NCBI RefSeq assembly: GCF_020283565.1
Contig: NC_060059.1
Span: forward strand, 45,342,572-45,406,571
Origin: Trifolium pratense
Lineage: Eukaryota; Streptophyta; Magnoliopsida; Fabales; Fabaceae
Length of the DNA stretch: 64,000 nt
Direction of reading: 5' to 3'
Shown here: positions 56,601 to 64,000 of the stretch, in pieces
How positions within the stretch are numbered: the first letter of the stretch is position 1
Layout of the letters: each line of letters opens with the position of its first letter
The notes under the pieces: generated by a model
Seen by the model: the letters and a program-made list of their open reading frames with translations, nothing else
The model's database searches: none
What the model was told of the DNA's origin: nothing
Program-made: the position numbers and the translations under genes

Positions 56601-57328
56601 CATATTAGTCAAAGCCTATATGTATACCCGAACTGATGCTTCGTTTATAATTTTCAGAGATAATTGGAGTTCTTGATGAAGTTGTCAAAACCTGAAATAT
56701 TTACTTCTGAAATTTTAACTTTATATAGTGGCCACATGGTTGATGTTACTCCGTGTGAAGATTTTTCTGTTTAGGTGATGAACTAAATTTTTGACAGTAA
56801 AGAGAAGTGTCTAATTGTCTTAATTCTAATGCATACTCAATGCAAATCAGGAGGTGCAATGTTCTTTCCCAACAATTCTGTCATGTACTCATGTTCATTC
56901 CACACAATGGGAAGCCAAATTTTTGTAACAATTGGTCAAGTTCAAAGCTTTTCATCAATTTGCAACATCCAATCCTTGACAAGTTTAAGTCTGCGGAAAA
57001 TGACTACATAATCTCATTTTCATCAATTTATTTTTTACGTTGTTGCAACTGTATGTCCTATTAACAAACTACCCATATTTTGATTAGATTCAAAGACAAT
57101 GGAAAAACTCAATATACTACTTAATACTTTAGTCAGACTTCAACTTCTTCCCAAGTATCTAACAATGACATGTTTTCAAAATATGGGCCTGGTCAAATCA
57201 ATTTCTCAAATAAAACTGTTTCAAAAGGTTCGTCTTTTTCTACATTTCTACTTATTTCATAAGATCATTACGTTCACATTACTTTTATTTAGTTTATTTT
57301 TCCTTTTTTTTTTCAAAGAACTCATAAC
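56601..57328. other. Intergenic sequence left of the TRIM
   Basis: No gene is supported; only short AT-rich open frames are present. Confidence 0.4.
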
Positions 57329-57333
57329 TACAT

Positions 57334-57688
57334 TGTTGAATATGTTGTTGTGTTGTTGGAGATTGTTTGAAGTCCCACATTGCTTAGGTTCCCGGGATGT
57401 GAAGTGTATAAATATGTGAGGGCAACCTCACCCTTTGAGCTAGCTTTTGGGATGAGATCCAAGCATATTTTAACATGGTATCAGAGCCGGGTTGAGGACT
57501 GTAATGTGGGCATTTGACCCAGGACCACGCTAGGCGTGAGGGTGGGTGTTGAATATGTTGTTGTGTTGTTGGAGATTGTTTGAAGTCTCACATTGCTTAG
57601 GTTCCCGGTATGTGAAGTGTATAAATATGTGAGGGCAACCTCACCCTTTGAGCTAGCTTTTGGGATGAGATCCAAGCATATTTTAACA
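57334..57688 (+). mobile_element. Complete TRIM retrotransposon
   Basis: Two 142-bp LTRs (57334-57475 and 57547-57688) start TGTTGAATATG and end TTTTAACA, with two differences seen between them. The first is followed at once by TGGTATCAGAGCCGGG, the initiator-Met tRNA primer site. The 71-bp internal region ends with a purine-rich GTGAGGGTGGG polypurine tract. A perfect 5-bp duplication TACAT flanks it (57329-57333, 57689-57693). It is a textbook terminal-repeat retrotransposon in miniature of 355 bp with no coding capacity. It lies next to a decayed copia RNase H. Confidence 0.95.
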
Positions 57689-57699
57689 TACATTACTAT

Positions 57700-58000
57700 T
57701 GGAACTACCAAAAAGTTCAATCCTAATAAATTTGGTCTCTTGGTCTGCAAAACGACAACCAACCTTATCATGTTCTAGTGTTGAAGCAGAGTATCATGGA
57801 GTTTGCTAATGCTGTTGTTGAATCATGTTAGCTTCGAAACTTATAGTTAGAACTCCAGTGTCCAGTCACAAAAGCTACTCTAGTCTATTGTGACAACGCT
57901 AATGTAATGTTGTTTACTTGTCAGGTGATCTTATTCAACATCAACGCACGAAATATATCGGAGATAGTCTCAACATTTGTCAACTTCAATTTCGATGTAT
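57700..58000 (+). pseudogene. Decayed copia RNase H fragment
   Basis: Frames pieced over several shifts give LVCKTTTN-like and AEYHG(V)ANAVVES segments, followed by a VYCDNAN motif near 57885. This is the order of the Ty1/copia RNase H end (SSAEAEYR...A..E..W...LL, then CDN). Stops and frameshifts are numerous. No LTR belonging to it was identified. Confidence 0.6.
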
Positions 58001-58472
58001 TAAAATATAAAAATATTCATTGTATCAGTTATTAGCAGTATATATTAGTAAGGCATTCATGTATATTGATTAAAAAATCATCTTGATGAGTCAACCATGA
58101 ATTAATGAATTAATTAAGGGGCACAATTCTATTCTATTAATTATTTTCGATGGTATTTCCATTCTCATTAAGGTTAAATGGTTCTTATTTTCTAAAAAAA
58201 TTCCTATATCTTTTTTTTGAATATGAACAAAATTTGATGCATTTTCTAATCAAAGTATATTTCAGTGTGTTCTCATTGATGATCAAAGGTGTAAGAAAAA
58301 AATTAAAATTTTCTCATTCTCGCATTTTTTTTTTTTATAAATAAAATAGTAGATACATAAAATGATGGACACCTTTTATCGTCTAAATAATATTTATGAT
58401 TTTTTTAAATCAACGAAGTGTGGTATTTACAAAATATTTTTTGAAAACGTCACACAAGATATGATTATATGG
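58001..58472. other. AT-rich intergenic sequence
   Basis: Nothing recognisable beyond AT-rich repeats. Confidence 0.45.
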
Positions 58473-58826
58473 CTAATGCTACGGTAAGTGGTCCACCGTG
58501 GACAAGTGATCTACCGAATATAAATTTTATAAAATTCACTATTGGATTGAAAGTTTATATCGTATAGATCATCCATAATTATTTTTTTTTAAAATCATTT
58601 GCTGTATTATTGAGACTCATCAACATTTATGTTATTTAATAAACCGTTAATCTTGACGCGTCTCAATAACATATCAAATGATTTTCAATTTTTCTAAATT
58701 TTTCTATGGATGATCTATATGATCTAAACTTTCAACTCAACGATAAATTTTGTAAAATTTGTATTTGTTATAATGTTATTTGTAACTGGTCTACCATGAA
58801 CCACTTGATGAAGTGGTCCATATTAG
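58473..58826. mobile_element. Palindromic MITE (GTGGTCCACCGTGG end), copy D
   Basis: The left end CTAATGCTACGGTAAGTGGT, then CCACCGTGGAC, faces the right end whose inverse reads CTAATATGGACCACTTCATC. The inner core (GTATAGATCATCCATAATTA and its inverse TATGGATGATCTATATGATC) is shared with copies A-C. The length is 354 bp. Confidence 0.82.
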
Positions 58827-59539
58827 AATTTACAATGATTACATTAGTAAAAAAAATGTTTAGGATATACCATAACATGTCCTTTCAGGGGCTTCAAATA
58901 GTTAGGTTGTGTTGTATATTTTTAAAATATTTGTTGAGAATATTGAATATTGATTAATTGCAAAAAATAAAACAAGACAGTCACTATGTGGTTGAATCAT
59001 TTGCGTGAAATGATGTGTATTAGCGCCGCAAATTTTGCGGGTTTGAATATCTTACTTTATTTATTTTCTTAAGCTAAATTGCAGTTTTGGTTCTCACGTT
59101 TTCTAATTGTGTGATTTTGGTTCCGTAGTTTCAAATGAACGATTTTAGTCCTCATGTTTGCCATATTTTGCATTTCTTGGTCCCTCTTAACTATTTTGAC
59201 CAAAAACTGCTGACTTGAAATTTTTTTAACACATGTCTTGATTATATTGGACAATTTAATTTTTATTTTATTTTTTAAAAAGAAAATTTAAAGGAAGGTC
59301 ATGTGAGTCTTGATCGATGACTAAAAACCATGGTTGTCTTCTCCACTTATTCTCATTCTATATTAGATTCTTGTTCTTCCAATCTCAAATTCGAAATTTT
59401 AAACCTTTGCTTCCTCCATCTTTGTGTATCACAACGCTACCATGTTACTCTCATATCCCCAAATCAATTTTCTTCTTCGTTTCAGATATGTTGTTGTCGA
59501 ACTGGTTGAAGGTTTGTAGTAAGAAAGTCGAACTGGTTT

Positions 59540-59595
59540 TTAATAGCTCATGTGTGGTACGATGAAGAGGCTATTGAGAGGGACAAGAAAATCAT
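59540..59595 (+). pseudogene. Possible captured GRF zinc-finger protein fragment
   Basis: One frame reads HVWYDEEAIERDKKII up to the edge of the nested MITE. This resembles the region just after the GRF zinc finger in many plant proteins (FFxWxDEE..ERDKxII). Only about 15 codons match and the Cys residues are absent, so the assignment is tentative. Confidence 0.3.
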
Positions 59596-59596
59596 A

Positions 59597-59843
59597 CTCC
59601 CTCCGTCCCAAAATGTAAGAGCTCGTTTGACTAAATGACACTATTCACTTATCTTGTTTTGACCATATTTTTTTAATAATATATAGATATAAATATTAGC
59701 ATATAAGATTTTGTTTGATTTGTTTTGATGAGTATTTTCAAAATATCAAGTTTTTATAATTTTTACTAATAAACAATTAAAGATATTAATAATCAAAATT
59801 GTGCACTAATCAAACTAGTTGTTATATTTTCGGACGGAGGGAG
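59597..59843. mobile_element. Stowaway-like MITE nested in the TIR element
   Basis: CTCCCTCCGTCCCAAAATGT is matched by an inverted right end TTTTCGGACGGAGGGAG. TA lies on both sides (59595-59596, 59844-59845). The length is 247 bp. Confidence 0.88.
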
Positions 59844-60629
59844 TAACTGCATTGTTGTACTAAATTTGTTGTTTGTTATTGTATTTAGGAGTTAAAAAGC
59901 TATTGTCTGATGTACCAGCATGATTGCCATGTATGGCTTGTAGCCTTGTACTACCACTTGCGCATCAGTTCATTATACTATAGATTCCTTCATTGCCTAT
60001 GCTTCAATAATAGAATAAGCTCGACTAAACCAATGTGTTGCTGCTCGTATAAACTGTCCCACCTAAATCTCTTACTAATTGACAGAATATCATTGTTGAT
60101 ATTTCTAACTTTGAAGCTTTAGAGAAGACAACCATGATTTTTTGTTAATGATATTTCTTTTTTGTCATGATAAAAATATAGATTGTCCAATATAATTAAG
60201 ATAAGTGTTTAAAAAATTTCATGTCAGCAGTTTTTGGTCAAAATAGTCAAGAGGGACCAAAATTGCAAAATGGGGCAAACGTGGGGCTAAAATCGCTCTT
60301 TTGAAACTAGAAAGTCCAAAATCGCACAATTAGGAAACGTGGAGGACTAAAATTGCAATTTAACCTTGTTTTCATTTAGAGCCCAACTTTAAATATGTTT
60401 GAGACAAATAAAGATTTTAAAAAATAGTTTATGAATAGTAATTTTTTTATAGAAAATACTTTGGTTAATTAATTTTTTTTGGCACGTATTTTTTTTTTAC
60501 TATACATACTTTGATTAATTATCGAAACTGATATTTTAAATTGAATATAATATAATTACTTGTTACTATACAAGACCCCCAATATTTACTTTTACTATTT
60601 TTAAAAATTTTACGAAAGTCATTAGGTTT

Positions 60630-60705
60630 AATTTAGCGGTGAGAAATTTAGATAGTATGCATGATGTCATAGGTTTGATCCACATTGCCAATATTGTAAA
60701 TAAAA
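60630..60705 (+). mobile_element. SINE-like fragment
   Basis: TTTAGCGGTGAGAAATTTAG and CATAGGTTTGATCCACATTG resemble box A and box B regions 30-35 bp apart, followed by an A-rich stretch. No target duplication was found. Confidence 0.4.
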
Positions 60706-61432
60706 AAAATTACAAATATGTTTTTAGAATATTTTTGAAAGTTTTATAATTATAATTTTGTAAATGTTTTAATATAAAGAAATTATATTATTTTTTTGTT
60801 AAAAAAAAAAAAACCGTGACTTACACAACACAACACTACGAAACGACCTAGCCGTCTTTCTCTTTTCCTATTTGTATCTCTGATTCTAACATTATCATCT
60901 CTTCATTAATTTTTTTTATTGACCGTAAAAAATGTATATAAATTCTGAGGCTCCCACATGTAGGATCAAAGCAACAATAAGACCTTTCACATTCCATGGA
61001 GGAAGATGTTGAAGAAATGGGAAAATATAGCAAACTATGGTAGCAACAACAAGTGCGAAGAATCAACAAATTGTCCCTGTTTCAAAAAAAAATAAAAAAA
61101 TTCATACATATATATGACCAAATCATTTTCAGCTAGCATAATAAATACTTTGTTAATTGTAAAATGTTTAATTAATTACCAGTTCGATTCTTTGTCAATC
61201 TGCTTGAAATGAACACCTTGTGGACGAATCCTTCAATTTCTAGCAAGAAAAAGCATGTTACTATAAGAAACTCCACAACACGTGCAATATACCTATGAGA
61301 CCACATAGTATGAGCAAATGAAGACACCACCAGCTGAGGTTTGAGTTTGAGTGCTTCTCTTCATAAAACATTTCATACAACACTTTTCCCACTATTGGCC
61401 CATATAATACATACTACAAAACTTAAGGTTCC
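60706..61432. other. AT-rich intergenic sequence
   Basis: No gene is supported. A 73-codon minus-strand frame at 60848-61069 has no recognisable domain. Confidence 0.4.
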
Positions 61433-63014
61433 GCTAACATGTGCCCTGAGGGCACATTTTAAGGTTCATTTAATTAACTGATATCTCATTTAATTTACTT
61501 CAAAAATAGTAATAATCATCTTTATTAATTTAAAGACATGGTTCACTATATTTATTATCCATCTTAAAAAATGCATAGACAAAAATATGATACTTGCCAA
61601 ATATGGATGACGTGCTTGGTAAAAAAAAAATCTACAAAACTTTTTTTTTTGTCAAACCTTTTTTTTAAGTTGAAAAAATAATTAAATTATAGTAAGTATT
61701 ATAAAATTCTAAAACATATTAGCAATTCAAAAGCTAAAATAGTACTAACAATCATTACCATTACAACATAATACTATAATACTCGATCTTGTTCACCGGA
61801 AAAGAAAAAAAAACAAAAAACACAAGTTAGCATAAATGAAGTATTATCAGGAGTACTATAAGCTTGATTGTTAACAAACCAAAAAAATTGGATGCATATA
61901 ATTGTGGTCATATTACCAAGAACGTGATCATAAATCAAATTTGGCAGCATATTATATTTTATCTTTCCAATTCTTTTAAGGGCCCGTTTGGTGCGCAGGA
62001 TAGCATAGTGACAGGATAAGATATAAAACAGGATAAGGATAGGATAGGATAACAGCAGGATAACAGTTATACTCAGTTATCATATCATGTGTTTGGTGCA
62101 CACAGGATAACAAACATGATAACTATTATATTTTGTTTTTAATACATATTTGCTCATAATAATATGATAAGATATATAACATATTTAATTGACAAAATTA
62201 CTCTTGTAAAACAATTGTTATTTTTTTAAAATTATTTTGTAATACTTTGAATTTTATAAATAAAAAATATAAATAAGTAATCAAATAACTTTATATAATT
62301 TCAAATAAAAATCATGAGAAAATAATCAAGTTTAATTTTTTATATGAATCATGATCAAATAAATAACTCAATAATATATACATGTTAGATAAGCCAAATA
62401 AAGATATGATATATCTCATACATAAATAATAAAACTACTATTGCAAAAGAATTATATTTAATTTTTTATAAAATTTAAATTAATATCCCTATTTGTCAAT
62501 TTTTTAATAATCATTTTACTTTAAAATATTGTAATTTTAGTAAAATTTTGATTTTTTTAGAATATATAAATTACAAAATTACCCCTGTGAGAAAATCACA
62601 TATATATTTAAAAATCAATTATTTTATTATTTATATTTTATTAATTTTATTTTATGTATTTTAAAATATATTTTATAAAATAAATCAGTATTTTTTTTTT
62701 CTTATTCTATCCTGCTGGTAACCCAGCTCAAATTCAGGATAAGAATTATAACTAGAGAGATAGGATAGGATAAGCTTCAGGATTAACTTATCATATCCTT
62801 CTGTATCACCAAACACTGGATTGCGGCAGGATATGATACAGTTATCCTATCCTGTCTCTTATCCTGTGCACCAAACGGACCCTAAATGGGTAATAAATAT
62901 AGTGACAATATATTTTAATTAATAAAGTTGATTATTACTATTTTTGAAGTAAATTAAGTGAGATATTAGTTAATTAAATGCACCTTAAAATGTGCCCTTA
63001 GGGCACATGTTAGC
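61433..63014. mobile_element. MITE (GCTAACATGTGCCCTGAGGG end) interrupted by a second element
   Basis: The left arm starts GCTAACATGTGCCCTGAGGG, then CACATTTTAAGG. The right arm ends with the inverse (CCTTAAAATGTGCCCTTAGG, then GCACATGTTAGC). The arms continue to match inward for about 140 bp (TTTACTTCAAAAATAGTAAT with its inverse near 62940), up to ATATTTATTATCCATC (61548) and its inverse at 62885. A Tourist-like element (61980-62882) sits at the loop. About 400 bp at 61576-61979 is extra loop sequence of unclear origin. Confidence 0.78.
61980..62882. mobile_element. Tourist/PIF-Harbinger-like element with TAA duplication
   Basis: The ends GGGCCCGTTTGGTGCGCAGG and (inverted) GGGTCCGTTTGGTGCACAGG are near-perfect inverses, and TAA flanks both sides (61977-61979, 62883-62885). 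Subterminal regions are packed with repeats of AGGATA and TATCCT. The 903-bp interior is very AT-rich with no transposase. The 3-bp TAA duplication and the G-rich ends fit PIF/Harbinger. Confidence 0.85.
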
Positions 63015-63109
63015 ATTTGCCAACTTAAAATTATGTTAGTAACGCAAATTAATTTATTTGTGTTCACTCCATTAAAGCAAAAATATATACATTAGAATTT
63101 CAATGCATC

Positions 63110-63420
63110 GTCAAGTCAAGTGTAAACCTAAACCATATATAGAATATAAATGCATTGTCAAGTGTCAACTTCAGAAATTAAGTATTAGTTTATTTTATGT
63201 CATTTTACATTTTTACCCTTTAAGGTTATATTTAAAGACATTGTGGCTCGCTTTGAGAATTAATCAATCAATGAATGAACAATTATTTTCTTCTCTCAAA
63301 ACTCTCTCATTTATGTTTGCATAATCTCATTTGTACCGAATTCTATTCAATTCGTTAGAATTCTTAATTTGAGACTTAATTCTATCGGTTTCGCCCCTAG
63401 AATCTATTTTATCGGTTACA
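63110..63420 (+). repeat. 5' LTR (left boundary uncertain) of a retroelement leaving the window
   Basis: The stretch ends ATCGGTTACA directly before a tRNA-iMet primer site, and its second half looks like R/U5 (TTTTCTTCTCTCAAAACTCT, then GCATAATCTC). The left boundary could not be fixed. A similar pyrimidine-rich motif occurs in the putative LTR at 19195-19490. Confidence 0.5.
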
Positions 63421-63437
63421 ATTGGTATCAGAGCCTT
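63421..63437 (+). other. Primer-binding site (initiator-Met tRNA)
   Basis: ATTGGTATCAGAGCCTTCG contains TTGGTATCAGAGCC, complementary to the 3' end of initiator-Met tRNA, 14 bp upstream of the ORF start. Confidence 0.85.
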
Positions 63438-63450
63438 CGATTCAGCGCTA

Positions 63451-63990
63451 ATGGGTGCAAAATACAAATTGGTGAAAATTTGTAGTGTCGAGGAAGCTGA
63501 AGAAAAGATGGAAATGGGTATATGTTTCATATGTGATAAACCTTTTAGTTTGGAACATCAATTGATGCATCATAAAAATATTCAAATTACAATGAAGGAT
63601 AAAGATGAAGATAAGGAGGTTGCAGACAACAACGCAGAAAAATTGAAGGTTGATAGAATTTTTCCAACAAATCTAAACCATGTTTCTACCAACAAATCCC
63701 CAGTTCCAACGCCTCAAACCCCGATTTGGACTCCCGTTGCAATATCACCAACAGTAGAACACGAAGAGGGTAATCAAATGCAGCTTGACAATCACACCCT
63801 AGCCTCAACCACAGTTTCGCAAAAATCTCAACCCCTCGTCGATTCTGCTCCTTTTCTCTCCTATTCGCCATTCGATGACAATGCAGAGAAATCGCAGGGT
63901 CAAGAAAAAATCGTCACAGATCCCGTATTGCAAAATTCCTGCCAACTGTTTGATGAAAAGCCACAGTGGCACAACTCTGAATCTTCATAA
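63451..63990 (+). CDS. Retroelement ORF with a degenerate zinc knuckle-like motif (179 aa)
   Basis: The ORF starts 14 bp after the primer site, so it belongs to the LTR element. The N-terminus is basic (MGAKYKLVKICSVEEAEEKM), followed by MGICFICDKPFSLEHQLMHH, a Cys-x2-Cys...His arrangement like an altered gag zinc knuckle. The remainder is Ser/Thr/Pro/Gln-rich (SPVPTPQTPIWTPVAISPTV) and acidic, and it ends at TAA just inside the window edge. I do not recognise a capsid or protease domain. It could be a short non-autonomous product or the first part of a longer, prematurely stopped frame. A nucleic-acid-binding role would be inference. Confidence 0.5.
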   Translation: MGAKYKLVKICSVEEAEEKMEMGICFICDKPFSLEHQLMHHKNIQITMKDKDEDKEVADNNAEKLKVDRIFPTNLNHVSTNKSPVPTPQTPIWTPVAISPTVEHEEGNQMQLDNHTLASTTVSQKSQPLVDSAPFLSYSPFDDNAEKSQGQEKIVTDPVLQNSCQLFDEKPQWHNSESS

Positions 63991-64000
63991 TGGCTATCTA

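Larger units (their letters stand above)
59071..60367. mobile_element. 1.3-kb TIR element with ~185-bp inverted repeats
   Basis: The left repeat (AAATTGCAGTTTTGGTTCTC, ...ACCAAAAACTGCTGAC...) is inverted at 60181-60367 (TTTTTGGTCAAAATAGTCAA, ...AGGACTAAAATTGCAATTTAA). Further in, AACCATGGTTGTCTTCTCC at 59328 is inverted at 60125 (AGAGAAGACAACCATG). A Stowaway MITE is nested at 59597. The middle may contain a captured gene piece (see 59540-59595). Long TIRs suggest a Mutator-like element, but I could not resolve a target duplication. Confidence 0.75.

Overview
The window is plant nuclear DNA. It is strongly AT-rich, its genes carry GT-AG introns, and it is crowded with plant-type transposable elements: LTR retrotransposons primed by initiator-Met tRNA, L1-type LINEs, tRNA-derived SINEs, a Helitron, and Stowaway, Tourist and Mutator-like MITEs. 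Gene and repeat content look like a legume, probably of the Medicago/Trifolium/Pisum group. The species assignment is inference.

Four host genes can be supported, all on the minus strand: (1) the first four coding exons of a casein kinase 1-like gene (2404-3510), which leaves the window or is truncated; (2) an intronless GRAS transcription factor of the SCARECROW/SCL23 type (21975-23402); (3) a complete 13-coding-exon NDR-type AGC kinase (29381-38278, 560 codons plus stop by exon arithmetic), with a 5'UTR intron; (4) a complete six-exon soluble ABC ATPase of the ABCI19/20/21 type (40934-44539, 285 codons). NDR and ABCI lie in tandem orientation about 2.7 kb apart.

The rest is mostly mobile DNA, often nested. 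The most striking locus is 6921-19490. A single 1017-codon open frame is cut by a 9.25 kb LTR retrotransposon (8865-18117, minus strand). The element has 1323-bp LTRs that look identical, a perfect AAATC target duplication, a tRNA-iMet primer site, several polypurine-like tracts and a broken envelope-like ORF, but no visible gag-pol. It looks like a recently moved, non-autonomous Sirevirus-like element. The interrupted ORF also ends like a plant gypsy polyprotein running into a polypurine tract and LTR, so it may be retroelement-derived.

The right half (44.8-64 kb) holds a TIR element that carries a dihydrolipoamide dehydrogenase fragment and a nested solo LTR. It also holds a palindromic MITE family whose copies share a core but not their ends, a 1.7 kb TIR element containing repeated hairpin modules, and a degenerate tandem duplication split by a solo LTR. 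A complete 355-bp TRIM, a Tourist-like element inside another MITE, and the 5' part of a further retroelement at the right edge complete it. No rRNA, canonical tRNA gene or CRISPR array was seen.
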